Positions 25,615-35,127 of a stretch of DNA of 64,000 bases are shown piece by piece. Every line of letters starts with the position of its first letter. Position 1 is the first letter of the stretch. The notes under the pieces were generated by a model. It worked only from the letters and a program-made list of their open reading frames with translations, ran no database searches and was not told the origin of the DNA. The position numbers were made by a program, and so were the translations under genes. The DNA lies in the NCBI RefSeq assembly GCF_007992215.1, contig NZ_BJZV01000006.1, forward strand, positions 1 through 64,000. The letters are read 5' to 3'. This stretch comes from Methylobacterium gnaphalii (GTDB lineage Bacteria; Pseudomonadota; Alphaproteobacteria; Rhizobiales; Beijerinckiaceae).

Positions 25615-28584
25615 TCATCCGAACGCCCCGACCTCGTGCTGGATCATTCCCGAGATTTCCCGCACGCGCAGAAACAGCCGGCGGATCGGCTGGAAAAGCG
25701 TGGCGTGTTCGCTCTCGTAGGTGCCGACATCGCGCGGGCCCGGGGGCTCCCCGAAATTCAGGCCGAGGGTCGGATCGGGAGTGATCGGGAACACCTCGTC
25801 CAGCAGCGTGAGGCAGCCATCGATGTCGAGGCGCAGGAAGCGCTCGAGCAAACCCTCCCGCGTGATCCCCGATTGCGGCCGGAAGCTCGGGATATGTACG
25901 GCGAGGAACCAGATCCGGTGAATCAGGGCGAGCCGGATCGCGTGGAGCAGAGTCAATCGCACCGGCATCGTGGCGAGGTCCGGTGCAGCGGTCTGCAGCG
26001 AGAGCCAATCGCAGGTCAGCCGGCCGAACAGACGGCGCAGATCCGGTGCGAGGTTCAGGCGTTCGAGCGCATCGGCGACGACGATTAACTCGTCGCGACG
26101 GGCATCCCGGCGGGTGCGGCGGGCACGCTCCAGCCAGACGGCCGGATCGAGGGTATCAATATAGGCGCGCAGCACGTCGAGATCGCCGACGCTCGCGGCA
26201 TGCTGCACCAGACGGAAGGCGCGGCTGAAGCGTACCGAGTCCTCTCGCATCTGCCGGAAGAGGTCGGGTGAGCGCGAGGCTGCTCGGCCGATCCCGTGCA
26301 ACGAGTTCGCCAGGAAGCCGAGCTGGTGCAGGATCGCGTTGTTGGGGATTGCCCTGAGCTGGCGCGGATGTGTGATCATCGCCGGACCCCCGCTGTCGGA
26401 CTGCCGTGCGGCAGGGCGCGAGCCGGTTTTGTCGATCAGCCCGGGCCCGAAGGTGCCGAGCAAGGCCGCGTAGCCTGGATCCTCAACCAATTCTTCCATC
26501 GACTGGCGTGCCGCGCGAAAGAATTCGGCGGCGAAGTCGGGCTCCGCATAGATCGGATCGCGGCCAGCGCCCGTGGCCTTCGGCGCATCGTTCATGACGT
26601 AGTCGGCGAAGGCATCCTCGTCCGTCAGTGCGTCGGCAAAGACATGCTCGGCGATGCGGGCGACACTGGCGCGGGCGAGATCGGCCGAGCCGAACATCAG
26701 GTAGCCGTCCGAGCCCTGGAAGCTCGATTCGAGCCGCACCCTGATGCCGTCGGCTTGGCTCTTCTCGCGGGCACCTTCCGGTGCGAGGTAGGCGAGGCGG
26801 TCGGCGAGGCTGGTCGGATGGGCGCCGCGCCCGATCGATTCGCCATGTGTGTCGAAGATCACGAGCTCGACGTCGGTCAGCTCGTTCTGCACCATCAGCT
26901 CGGTGATGCGCAGGCGCAGCCGCTCGATCCAGAACGTCGCGGCGAGCTGGCCGACATAGCGGCCGGAATCCGAGTAGCCGAACTGAACGCAGAGCCGGCC
27001 GAGCCGCTTGAGATGACGGCGCCAATGCGGGTTGCGCAGGGCATCATCGAGAACGCGGATGCCCTGCTCCAGGGCGCTGGCGGTCTCGAAGAGCGGCGTA
27101 ATCTCGAGCCGGTCGGCGATGCCGTAATGGCGGGCAAGCCAGAGCGCGGAGAGCAGGGTGTAGCCGGTCTCGGTCTCGGCGATCAGGAAGCGGACGGGAT
27201 GCGTGCCGTCGACGTGCTTCAGGATCTGCGCGATCGTCATCATCAGCCGTGCAGCCGAGGCGCGCTCGGCGGCGAGCGCCCCGAAATCCACAGCGACCGG
27301 CTGCACGTCGTTGAGCAGCGTGTTGATCGTCGCAAGATGCGAGCGGCGATGCGCGGCATCGGTCGGCTCGCCTTCGAGATCGATCACGCGGCGCACGGCG
27401 TTGTGGATCTGGCTGGCGTTGAGCCGGAAATGCGGAAGGGCGTTCGACAGACCGTGGGCGGCGATGCCCGAGCGCAGCACGGCGATGGCACGCCGGTCCT
27501 CGTCCGACTCGGCCGCACTGATGGCCGCGGTGAGACCAGCCAGGAGCGGTCCGGAATCGACCTGCGCACGCTCGCGCTCGATGATCAGGGCCAACGCGAA
27601 GCGGTGCACGGCTTCCAGTGAGGGCTTCGTGCCGAGCAGCGGGGCGCCGGCGAGCTGGCGCTTCACGGAATCAAGGGCGCCTGCCGTCAGCTCGCGCACC
27701 ACGCGCGTCGCCGGCACTTCCGGCAAATCGCGCATGACGCGGTCAAGCTGCATGCGCTTGGAGATCAGCCGGTAGCGCAGCGTGTCCCACCAGCCGATAT
27801 CGGTGCGCCCGTCGGTGTCGCAGCCGACCCATGAAGCGATGGCGAGCGGTTTCGGGACGATCTCGGTCCAGCGGTCAGGCCAGCGTTCGCGGGCGGCGTC
27901 GAGGAGAGCGCCGTTGAAGCGGTCCAGCGCGCTGCGGCCGTGATTGGCCGCGATGCAGGCCTGGTCGAACTCGTCGTCGAGGCTGATATTCGCGTCGGGC
28001 CGCGACGAGACGCCGGCGGCCTTTGCGACGAGCGAGGCGCGGGCCACTGCGTCGGTGGTCGAGGCGGCTTCCGCAATGGCGGCCGCGACGGCTTTCGGCA
28101 TGCCGAAGGTGGGATGCGCAGTGAACACGGCCGCGAAGGCCGTGCGGCCGACGAGATCGCGAAACGCCTCCAGATCGCCGTCGCGCCGGGCAATCCCTGC
28201 TACGAGCCGCCCGGCGAGATCTGCCTCGCTGCCGCCGGCCGCATCTGGCCCGAGCCCAACATAGGCGCGAAGCCGGCCGGCCCGCGCGTCGAGCGCTTGG
28301 CGCCGCAGATGCTCGAAGAGGGCATCGAGATCGCTCTCGCCGATCTCCGCGCTGTCGAGCCGCCGCGTGATCGCCAGGGTCACGGCGAGCACCGGATTGC
28401 GGAACGGATCGTCGACGGACTGGGCACGCGATTGCGTCACCAGCGCCAAAAGCTCCGCCTCTAGTGCCTCGGCAGCGGGAGGCGTGCGCACGGGGGAGCG
28501 ATCGTCGAGCATCGCGGTCACCGGGTCTTCGCTGAGAGAGGGGCCGCACGGCAGACGGTCATCGAGTGGCATCGGCTCATCCAT
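25615..28584 (-). CDS. Divergent phosphoenolpyruvate carboxylase homologue
   Basis: 989-residue protein with the overall PEP carboxylase layout: TAHPTF (155-160) for TAHPTE, VGCDTDGRTD (253-262) for GGDRDGNP, PLFETASALE (497-506) as in true enzymes, GYSDSGR (536-542) for GYSDSNKD, THGESIGRGAHP (579-590) for HGRGGSIGRGGAP, and SFQGSDG for TEQGE. It would carboxylate PEP to oxaloacetate (anaplerosis, serine cycle), but several catalytic Arg/Lys positions are changed, so activity is doubtful. A canonical ppc probably lies elsewhere in the genome. The ATG at 28584 (GGAG upstream) was chosen; 28572 is an alternative. Confidence 0.75.
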   Translation of the reverse strand: MDEPMPLDDRLPCGPSLSEDPVTAMLDDRSPVRTPPAAEALEAELLALVTQSRAQSVDDPFRNPVLAVTLAITRRLDSAEIGESDLDALFEHLRRQALDARAGRLRAYVGLGPDAAGGSEADLAGRLVAGIARRDGDLEAFRDLVGRTAFAAVFTAHPTFGMPKAVAAAIAEAASTTDAVARASLVAKAAGVSSRPDANISLDDEFDQACIAANHGRSALDRFNGALLDAARERWPDRWTEIVPKPLAIASWVGCDTDGRTDIGWWDTLRYRLISKRMQLDRVMRDLPEVPATRVVRELTAGALDSVKRQLAGAPLLGTKPSLEAVHRFALALIIERERAQVDSGPLLAGLTAAISAAESDEDRRAIAVLRSGIAAHGLSNALPHFRLNASQIHNAVRRVIDLEGEPTDAAHRRSHLATINTLLNDVQPVAVDFGALAAERASAARLMMTIAQILKHVDGTHPVRFLIAETETGYTLLSALWLARHYGIADRLEITPLFETASALEQGIRVLDDALRNPHWRRHLKRLGRLCVQFGYSDSGRYVGQLAATFWIERLRLRITELMVQNELTDVELVIFDTHGESIGRGAHPTSLADRLAYLAPEGAREKSQADGIRVRLESSFQGSDGYLMFGSADLARASVARIAEHVFADALTDEDAFADYVMNDAPKATGAGRDPIYAEPDFAAEFFRAARQSMEELVEDPGYAALLGTFGPGLIDKTGSRPAARQSDSGGPAMITHPRQLRAIPNNAILHQLGFLANSLHGIGRAASRSPDLFRQMREDSVRFSRAFRLVQHAASVGDLDVLRAYIDTLDPAVWLERARRTRRDARRDELIVVADALERLNLAPDLRRLFGRLTCDWLSLQTAAPDLATMPVRLTLLHAIRLALIHRIWFLAVHIPSFRPQSGITREGLLERFLRLDIDGCLTLLDEVFPITPDPTLGLNFGEPPGPRDVGTYESEHATLFQPIRRLFLRVREISGMIQHEVGAFG

Positions 28585-28733
28585 CCGCTCCAACCGGCCC
28601 CGCGCATCGCAGGGCGGCGGTGTTCTCATCGTCGGGCCTGTGACGCAAGGACCGTTCCGCGATCGCGGCCAAGCTTCCTGTGACGATCTGCTGGTGCAAC
28701 GGCTGCCGAGGTGGGGTAACGCTCGCATTGGCC

Positions 28734-29078
28734 ATGGAAACGCTCTTGATCCTCGGCGCGGTTGCGGTTGCCGGTCTTGCCTTGGCCTTCGCCTCGGTGG
28801 TGTCCGCACGGTCGCGCCGTCCTCCCCTGCGGATGCAACGGGAGGACGACTTGGCCGAGGGCGACGAGGACTTCCTGATCCGAACCCTGCGTCCGGCCCC
28901 GCGCAGCCCGATCGACCGCAGCCAGCCGATCGTCGATGCCGAGTGGAGCGAGGTCCGGGAGAAGGATGGTCACGTGATCGATGCGGCATCCATCGAGGCA
29001 GAGATGATCGAAGCCAAGCTCATCGACGATTCAACGAAGGCGAGACCGGACGCATTGCGCGGGCGCCGGGGGCAGTGA
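28734..29078 (+). CDS. Small single-pass membrane protein
   Basis: 114 residues: an N-terminal hydrophobic helix (ETLLILGAVAVAGLALAFAS) followed by a charged cytoplasmic or periplasmic tail rich in Asp/Glu/Arg, with IDRSQPIVDAEWSEVRE. No family recognised. Its stop overlaps the GTG start of the next gene (GTGA at 29075), making it the first gene of a four-gene operon. Confidence 0.62.
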   Translation: METLLILGAVAVAGLALAFASVVSARSRRPPLRMQREDDLAEGDEDFLIRTLRPAPRSPIDRSQPIVDAEWSEVREKDGHVIDAASIEAEMIEAKLIDDSTKARPDALRGRRGQ

Positions 29079-29872
29079 TCGTGCGCATTCCCCTGAACGC
29101 CGCGCTTGTCGCGGCATACCTGTCGCTGGCGTGTGCAGCCATGGCGCAGGAGCCCGAGGCTGCCGCTCCGCCGGCCGGCGAGCCGGCGCAGCCCAAGCCC
29201 GCGAAACCAAAGCCGCGCTCAGCACCCAAACCGAAGCCCAAACCCGCTCCCCAGGCGGCGCCTGCTGCTAGCAAGCCGGAACTTCGCCCGGTACGCGAGG
29301 AGCCGCAGGGCATGGCCCCTGCCTCTCCGGCCCCGCCTCCGCCGGCGACGTTCGCGGCGCCCCCCGTCGCCTGCGACCCCGGTCAGTCCGTGCTCTATGA
29401 CGGGCCGAAGGATTTCCTGGTCTGGGTGACGCGGACCGGCGCCGTCACGATCGACAACCCGCTGCGGCCGCTCACCCCGGACGTGACCCGCGTGGTCCAG
29501 CTCGTGATCGGCGACAAGATCGCCACCGCCTATGGCCGCGATCTGACCTCACTGCGACGCGGGGCCTCCCCGGCCGCGTTGGAGAGCCTGCTCGGCGGAC
29601 CCATCCGCTGGGATGCCCGGCTCGCTACCCTTCCGGATTCCTTCGAGATCGTATCCGACGCGAACGCCCCACTCGCGCAGATGCGTTTCAAGGAGTGCGG
29701 CATTGCTCCCGAGGCCAAGGCGCTTCCCATGCCGGTGGCGAAGAAGGAGAAAAAGCCAAAGGCATCGCGCAAGGAGCCAGCCGGCGCGACCGCTGGTGCA
29801 ACGGCACCCGCCGGGCGTGCCGCCGCGCCGCCGCGTCAGTTCAACATGCCGCAGGGCGCCATTCCCGAGTGA
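29075..29872 (+). CDS. Secreted Pro/Lys-rich protein of unknown function
   Basis: 265 residues with a signal peptide (LVAAYLSLACAAMAQ). A long Pro/Lys/Ala linker follows (repeats of PKPAKPKPRS and PKPKPKPAPQ), then a folded middle domain (SVLYDGPKDFLVWVTRTGAV, then ALESLLGGPIRWDARLATLP and QMRFKECG), and another basic low-complexity tail. It is likely an envelope or periplasmic protein. The GTG at 29075 overlaps the upstream stop; a GTG at 29081 is equally possible. Coupled to the next gene through GTGA. Confidence 0.65.
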   Translation: MIVRIPLNAALVAAYLSLACAAMAQEPEAAAPPAGEPAQPKPAKPKPRSAPKPKPKPAPQAAPAASKPELRPVREEPQGMAPASPAPPPPATFAAPPVACDPGQSVLYDGPKDFLVWVTRTGAVTIDNPLRPLTPDVTRVVQLVIGDKIATAYGRDLTSLRRGASPAALESLLGGPIRWDARLATLPDSFEIVSDANAPLAQMRFKECGIAPEAKALPMPVAKKEKKPKASRKEPAGATAGATAPAGRAAAPPRQFNMPQGAIPE

Positions 29873-31557
29873 GCGAGAGGTTCAGCGAGCCGGCGGTGCT
29901 GATCGTCGGCGGTAGCGGTGCCTTCGGCTCGCGCCTCGTCGCCGGCCTCGTCGAGACGACCACGCTTCCGGTAATCATAGCCGGACGCAACCTCGCTCGG
30001 GCGGAAGCGACGGCACGGCTTCACCCGCCCAGCCGGGTGCAGGCCATCCGGCTCGATGCGGCCACAGTCGCAGCGTGCGAGCTGACAGCCCTCGGCCTCC
30101 GCCTCGTCGTGGATGCGGCCGGCCCGTTTCAGGGCGCGGAGCCTCGTCTCGCCCGCGCGGCTATCGCTGCTGGCCTGCCCTATCTCGACCTCGCCGATGC
30201 CCGCGATTTCGTCTCGCGTTTCGGCAGGCTCGACGCAGAGGCGCGGGCCGCCGTTGTCGTCGCTCTGACTGGTGCCAGCTCGACACCCGCCCTGTCGAAC
30301 GCTGCGCTCGATGCCATCACCGCCGGCTGGCGCCGCGTCGAGGCCATCTCCGTGGCCATCGTTCCAGGCAACCGCGCGCCGCGCGGGCTCTCGGTGATGA
30401 AGGCGATCCTGTCCTATGCCGGGCGGCCGGTCCGTGTGTTTCGCGACGGCGCCTGGGAGCGTGAAGCCGGGTGGAGCCTGCTCTCGCGACTGAGCGTGCA
30501 CGGTCTCGGCCGCCGGTGGGCCTCGCTCTGCGAGACGCCGGATCTCGACATCCTGCCGGCACGCTTCCCCGAGGCGCGCAGCGCGATTTTTCGGGCCGGC
30601 CTCGAACTGAGCGTCCTGCATCTCGGACTCTGGCTCGCCAGCCTGCCGGTGAGGTTGCGGCTGCTGCCTTCGCTCGTGCCTTTCGCAAAGCCCTTTCTCG
30701 CCGTGACGGGATGGCTGGAGCGCTTTGGTAGCGACCGCGGTGGCATGGTCGTCGAGGCGTTGGGGCGGGATGCCGATGATCGTCCCACGCGTGCGCGCTG
30801 GAGCCTCGTGGCGGAGGCCGGCGACGGCCCCTACGTCCCCACGCTTCCCGCCCTGGCGATGATCCGGCGCATGACCGATCCCGCCGCCGAGCCAGTCCCG
30901 CCCGGCGCCCGCGCCTATGTCGACCTCCTGTCACTCACCGCTATCGAAGCGGAGATGCGCCGGCTACGGATTGAGACCCGGATCGTGAGCGATCACCCCA
31001 CACCCCTGCTCGTGCGGGCACTTGGTGCAGGGTTCGCGACCATGCCGGCGCCGATCCAAACGCTGCACGGTGCGACGGGCGGGCTGTCGTTTTCGGGCGA
31101 AGCTGAGGTGCAGCGCGGGATGGGCATGACGGTCGCGCCGCTCGCGGCACTCTTTCGGCTGCCGCATGCGATGACGGCCTGCCCGGTGCGCGTCGCGATC
31201 CGGCCAGGGAAGGGCACAGAGCGCTGGACGCGACGCTTTGGCGGCGAGCGCTTTTCGAGCGTCATGAGTCTCGCGCCAGGCGGCGAGGGGCGCGGTATGC
31301 TTCGCGAACGCTTCGGCCCGTTCTCAATGGATCTCGCGGTCATCGCCCATGCGGAGGGTCTGGACATGGCCATCACGGGGTGGCGGATCGGCCTGCTGCG
31401 GCTGCCGCGTGCCCTCAGTCCAGCTACGCGGGCGAGCGAACGTGTGGATGAGCGTGGCCGCTTCCGCTTCGATGTCGCCCTGTTCCTGCCCCTCGTCGGG
31501 CTGCTCGTGCATTACAGGGGCTGGCTGCTGCCGGAATGGGAGGAGAAGCACGGATGA
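29869..31557 (+). CDS. Saccharopine dehydrogenase-like Rossmann protein with C-terminal DUF4166
   Basis: 562 residues from a GTG that overlaps the previous stop. The N-terminal Rossmann domain has VLIVGGSGAFGSRLVAGL and VVDAAGPFQGAEPRLARAAI, the pattern of saccharopine-dehydrogenase NAD(P)-binding proteins. The C-terminal half (GMTVAPLAALFRLPHAM through RWTRRFGGERFSS and GPFSMDLAVIAHAEGLDMA) resembles DUF4166. Hydrophobic stretches around residues 240-285 and near the C-terminus suggest membrane association. Substrate unknown; a role in lysine metabolism is unlikely from the domain combination. Confidence 0.8.
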   Translation: MSERFSEPAVLIVGGSGAFGSRLVAGLVETTTLPVIIAGRNLARAEATARLHPPSRVQAIRLDAATVAACELTALGLRLVVDAAGPFQGAEPRLARAAIAAGLPYLDLADARDFVSRFGRLDAEARAAVVVALTGASSTPALSNAALDAITAGWRRVEAISVAIVPGNRAPRGLSVMKAILSYAGRPVRVFRDGAWEREAGWSLLSRLSVHGLGRRWASLCETPDLDILPARFPEARSAIFRAGLELSVLHLGLWLASLPVRLRLLPSLVPFAKPFLAVTGWLERFGSDRGGMVVEALGRDADDRPTRARWSLVAEAGDGPYVPTLPALAMIRRMTDPAAEPVPPGARAYVDLLSLTAIEAEMRRLRIETRIVSDHPTPLLVRALGAGFATMPAPIQTLHGATGGLSFSGEAEVQRGMGMTVAPLAALFRLPHAMTACPVRVAIRPGKGTERWTRRFGGERFSSVMSLAPGGEGRGMLRERFGPFSMDLAVIAHAEGLDMAITGWRIGLLRLPRALSPATRASERVDERGRFRFDVALFLPLVGLLVHYRGWLLPEWEEKHG

Positions 31558-31994
31558 TGGACGATCTCCGCGCCATCGACGTCATCACGGCGCTCGGCCT
31601 GAAGCCGCATCCCGAGGGTGGGCATTATCGCGAGACGTTTCGCGATTCCCGCGAGGTCGACGGCCGCTCGGTCGGCACGGCGATCTACTACCTGCTCGAC
31701 GTCGGTGAGGTCTCGGCCTGGCACCGCGTCGACGCCGCCGAGATCTGGCACTGGTATGCCGGCGCGCCGATGGTGATCACCATCAGCGGCAACGGCCATG
31801 ATGCCGAGGCACACCATCTCGGCCCCGACATCCTGCGCCGGCAGCGCCCGCAGCTCGTGGTGCCGGCCGGTCATTGGCAAACGGCAGCGAGCCTCGGCGC
31901 CTGGACGCTGGTCGGCTGCACGGTCTCACCCGGCTTCGATTTCGCCGGTTTCGAGATGGCACCACCGGACTGGCGGCCCATGCCCCGCCGGTGA
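31554..31994 (+). CDS. Cupin domain protein (DUF985)
   Basis: 146 residues. The family pattern is clear: LGLKPHPEGGHYRETFRD, TAIYYLLDVGEVSAWHRVDA, EIWHWYAGAPMVITI, LVVPAGHWQTAASLGAWTLV and GCTVSPGFDFAGFEM. It is a single-domain cupin of the DUF985 type; plant and bacterial members have unknown or isomerase-like functions. The ATGA overlap at 31554 couples it to the preceding gene. Last gene of the operon. Confidence 0.88.
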   Translation: MMDDLRAIDVITALGLKPHPEGGHYRETFRDSREVDGRSVGTAIYYLLDVGEVSAWHRVDAAEIWHWYAGAPMVITISGNGHDAEAHHLGPDILRRQRPQLVVPAGHWQTAASLGAWTLVGCTVSPGFDFAGFEMAPPDWRPMPRR

Positions 31995-32005
31995 CGCCGG
32001 ACGGC

Positions 32006-33001
32006 TCAGTGCCGTCCAGCTTCGCTGTCGAGATGAGCCATCTGCGCCTGCGCGTAGCGGGACCCTGCCGCGGCGCCCTTCGGCACGGCCCGTTCGATCG
32101 CCGCAAGGTCGTCCGCGCCGAGGCTGACATGCGTCGAGGCGAGTGCCTCCTGCAGGCGGTCGCGCCGGCGGGCGCCGACGAGCGGCACGATGTCGTCGCC
32201 CTGGGCTGCGACCCAAGCGATGGCGATCTGCGCGACGCTCACATCCTTTGCCTGGGCGATCGCGCGCAGGGCGTCGACGAGGGCGAGGTTCGCATCGAGG
32301 TTCTCGCCCTGGAAGCGTGGGCTCATGCCGCGGAAGTCGCCCTGGCCCTGCCCCTTCTGCCAATGCCCGCTGATCAGCCCGCGCGAGAGCACACCATAGG
32401 CAGTGATGCCGATGCCGAGCTCCCGGCAGGTATGGAGGATATCGTCCTCGATGCCGCGGGAGATCAGCGAGTACTCGATCTGCAGGTCGCTGATCGGATG
32501 GACGGCCGCCGCCCGCCGGATCGTGTCCGAGCCGACCTCCGAAAGGCCGATATGCCGGACGCGGCCGGCCTTTACCTCGTCCGCGATGGCACCGACCGTC
32601 TCCTCGATCGGCACATTCGGGTCGAGGCGGGCTGGGCGGTAGATGTCGACATGGTCTGTGCCGAGCCGTTGCAGCGTGTAGGCGAGGAAGTTCTTCACCG
32701 CCGCCGGGCGGCAGTCGTAGCCGCTCCAGCCACGGTTGGCGTCTCGTAGGGCGCCAAATTTCACGCTGATCAGGACCTCATCGCGCCGGCCCTTGAGTGC
32801 TTCGCCGATCAGTATCTCGTTGTGGCCCATGCCGTAGAAGTCACCGGTATCGATCAGCGCGATGCCGGCTTCGAGGGCCGCGTGGATCGTCGCGATGCTC
32901 TCTGCGCGGTCGGACGGGCCGTAGAAATCCGACATACCCATCGCGCCAAGTCCGAGGGCTGAGACGCTGGGGCCTGTCTTGCCGAGTTGCCTGTGCTTCA
33001 T
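32006..33001 (-). CDS. Aldo/keto reductase
   Basis: NADPH-dependent oxidoreductase of 331 residues. Typical AKR blocks are present: [20 protein letters not shown], the catalytic-Asp region [20 protein letters not shown], the Lys region [11 protein letters not shown] and [20 protein letters not shown], and [17 protein letters not shown]. It fits the AKR13/YakC-like group that reduces aldehydes or quinones. The start at 33001 matches the [11 protein letters not shown]-terminus. Divergent from a LysR gene, so probably its target. Confidence 0.93.
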   Translation of the reverse strand: MKHRQLGKTGPSVSALGLGAMGMSDFYGPSDRAESIATIHAALEAGIALIDTGDFYGMGHNEILIGEALKGRRDEVLISVKFGALRDANRGWSGYDCRPAAVKNFLAYTLQRLGTDHVDIYRPARLDPNVPIEETVGAIADEVKAGRVRHIGLSEVGSDTIRRAAAVHPISDLQIEYSLISRGIEDDILHTCRELGIGITAYGVLSRGLISGHWQKGQGQGDFRGMSPRFQGENLDANLALVDALRAIAQAKDVSVAQIAIAWVAAQGDDIVPLVGARRRDRLQEALASTHVSLGADDLAAIERAVPKGAAAGSRYAQAQMAHLDSEAGRH

Positions 33002-33057
33002 GATCGTTCTCCGCTGGCTCAAGCCTCGGTGAGGCGTTGCAGCGGATATGCATCGGC

Positions 33058-33097
33058 ACAAGTCGTGCGATAAGCCGGTCTCAACTGTACGACTTGT
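33058..33097. promoter_or_regulatory. 9-bp inverted repeat, probable LysR operator
   Basis: ACAAGTCGT (33058-33066) and ACGACTTGT (33089-33097) separated by 22 bases, in the gap between the divergent aldo/keto reductase and LysR genes. It ends 15 bases before the LysR start, where an autoregulatory LTTR site is expected. Confidence 0.65.
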
Positions 33098-33112
33098 CCG
33101 GGATTTCGCACA

Positions 33113-34009
33113 ATGGCCGATCCGAACCTAGCGGATCTCGACGCCTTCGTCGCCGTCGCGCGCGCTCGCAGCTTTCGTGGCGCAGCCAGGCTCAAGGGCG
33201 TTTCAGCCTCGGCGTTGAGTGAGGCACTCCGCCGGCTCGAGGCACGGCTCGGGTCCCGGCTCCTCAACCGGACAACACGAAGTGTGACGCCGACCGAAGC
33301 AGGGGCTCAACTGCTCGAACGGCTCGGACCGGCGATCCGCGAGATCGAGAGCGCGCTCGACGCTGTCAACGACTCGTCCGATACCCCAGCCGGGACGCTA
33401 CGACTCAACGCGCCGACCGTCGTCGCCCGCCACATCCTGCCCGCGATCGTAAACCGGTTCCTTCTGACCTACCCCCGGATCAGCCTGGAAGTGGAGAACA
33501 ACGATAGCTTCATCGACGTGCTGGCCGAGGGCTTCGATGCAGGCATCCGCTACGAGGAGAGCCTTGAGCGCGACATGGTTGCGGTGCCCATCGGCCCTCG
33601 TCTGCAGCGCTACGTGCTGGCCGGCGCGCCAGCTTATCTTGCGACGAGAGGGACACCCCGACACCCGCGCGAACTGCTGGCCCATGCCTGCATCCGGCAT
33701 CGCTTCGCCAGTCGGGTGACCGCGCAGTGGGATTTCGAGAAGGACGGTGAGGTCGTTCGCATCGCGGCGGCAGGACCGCTCATCGCGACCTCGGCCGAAT
33801 TGGAGGCCCAGGCTGCCATCGCTGGCCTCGGCCTCATCTGCACTTTCGAGGAATATCTGGCGGAGGGCCTGGCGACGGGCGCCCTGGTGCCGCTGCTCGA
33901 AGACTGGCTGCCGCCCTTCTCGGGCCCGCGCCTCTATTACGCCCAGCGCCAGCATATGCCGCCACCGCTGAGGGCCTTCATCGATTTTATCAAGACGGAC
34001 AATGGGTAG
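33113..34009 (+). CDS. LysR family transcriptional regulator
   Basis: 298 residues with the N-terminal winged HTH ([60 protein letters not shown]) and a periplasmic-binding-protein-like effector domain typical of the CrgA/DsdC branch ([41 protein letters not shown]). It likely controls the divergent aldo/keto reductase gene and itself through the inverted repeat between them. Effector unknown. Confidence 0.93.
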   Translation: MADPNLADLDAFVAVARARSFRGAARLKGVSASALSEALRRLEARLGSRLLNRTTRSVTPTEAGAQLLERLGPAIREIESALDAVNDSSDTPAGTLRLNAPTVVARHILPAIVNRFLLTYPRISLEVENNDSFIDVLAEGFDAGIRYEESLERDMVAVPIGPRLQRYVLAGAPAYLATRGTPRHPRELLAHACIRHRFASRVTAQWDFEKDGEVVRIAAAGPLIATSAELEAQAAIAGLGLICTFEEYLAEGLATGALVPLLEDWLPPFSGPRLYYAQRQHMPPPLRAFIDFIKTDNG

Positions 34010-34207
34010 GGCCCGCGATCATGATCGCAGCGACGTAACCCAGAGCCCCGCCCGCAACGTCAGCGCATTGACCTAGGATTGTTTCGCTGTTGCTCGCATT
34101 GATGGCTGAGCCCTCTAGCGGGGAAAGCGCAAAGGCAAGCGCGACTGAGGGCAGCTGCTCGTCTGGCGGACGCCGCTGGCCGGGACGGCCAGCGGCAACT
34201 CATCAGA

Positions 34208-34936
34208 TCAGGTAATGTACTGCGCGCCGTTGATGGTCAGCGTCGAGCCGGTGATGAAGCCAGAGGAATCGTCGGCGAGGTACTCGACCGCGCGGGCGAT
34301 TTCTTCTGCCTCGCCGAGGCGACCGACGGGGATCGTCGAGATGATCTTGTTGCGGATGTCCTCCGGCACGGCCATCACCATATCGGTGGCGATGTAGCCC
34401 GGTGCGATCACGTTGACCGTAATGCCCTTGGAGGCACTCTCCTGGGCCAGCGCCTTGGCGAAGCCGATCACGCCGGCCTTGGCGGCCGAGTAGTTGGTCT
34501 GGCCGGCCTGACCCTTCTGGCCATTGATCGACGAGATCAGGATGATGCGACCGAAGTTGCGCGAACGCATGCCCTCGATCAGCGGGCGCGTGCAGGTGAA
34601 CATCGAGTCGAGGTTGGTCTTGATGACCGCCTGCCACTTCTCGAAGGTCATTTTGTGGAAGGCGCCATCGCGGGTGATGCCGGCATTGTTCACGAGGATG
34701 TCGATCGGGCCGACCTCCGACTCGATCTGCTTGATGCCGGCCTCGCAGGCCGCATAGTCGCCGACGTCGAACTTGAAGACCGGGATGCCGGTCTCGGCCT
34801 TGAAGGCGTTGGCGGCCTCGTCGTTGCCACCGTAATTTGCGGCCACCTTGTAGCCCTTGGCCTGAAGGCCCTTCGAGATGGCGGCGCCGATGCCGCGCGT
34901 ACCGCCCGTGACGAGGGCGACGCGTCCACTAGCCAT
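34208..34936 (-). CDS. phaB: Acetoacetyl-CoA reductase PhaB
   Basis: NADPH-dependent short-chain dehydrogenase making (R)-3-hydroxybutyryl-CoA for polyhydroxybutyrate. 242 residues with the cofactor motif VTGGTRGIGAAISKGLQAKG, the LVNNAGITRDGAFHKM block, catalytic Ser in ILISSINGQKGQ and YxxxK in TNYSAAKAGV. Q-T-N-Y and the SMFTCTRPLIEGMRSRNFG stretch match PhaB proteins closely. GGAGGAAACC precedes the ATG. Downstream of phaA on the same strand, 191 bases apart. Confidence 0.95.
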   Translation of the reverse strand: MASGRVALVTGGTRGIGAAISKGLQAKGYKVAANYGGNDEAANAFKAETGIPVFKFDVGDYAACEAGIKQIESEVGPIDILVNNAGITRDGAFHKMTFEKWQAVIKTNLDSMFTCTRPLIEGMRSRNFGRIILISSINGQKGQAGQTNYSAAKAGVIGFAKALAQESASKGITVNVIAPGYIATDMVMAVPEDIRNKIISTIPVGRLGEAEEIARAVEYLADDSSGFITGSTLTINGAQYIT

Positions 34937-35094
34937 GGTTTCCTCCGTCGTTTTTGATTGAATTCGTCGGATCTGTCCGGTGCGTCACGCGCACCGAGAA
35001 CTGCCGATCTCTTGCCCGGGACCGCCGTCGTCCGCACGCCATTTAAATTTCAGCGGGCTTCAAAGCGTTTTGCGTCAAGTTTTCTTTGATGCCT

Positions 35095-35116
35095 GGAGGA
35101 GGCCGAAGCCTCCTCC
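35095..35116 (-). terminator. Stable hairpin with UUCG loop between phaA and phaB
   Basis: On the minus strand GGAGGAGGC-TTCG-GCCTCCTCC forms a perfect 9-bp stem with a C(UUCG)G tetraloop, 11 bases after the phaA stop. No T-run follows. It may act as a partial terminator or 3'-end stabiliser that sets the phaA/phaB ratio. Confidence 0.55.
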
Positions 35117-35127
35117 GTTGGGCCAGT

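Noticed and set aside
26296..27621. Open frame antisense to the PEP carboxylase homologue
   Set aside because: Mirror image of the codon bias; no ribosome site or domain.
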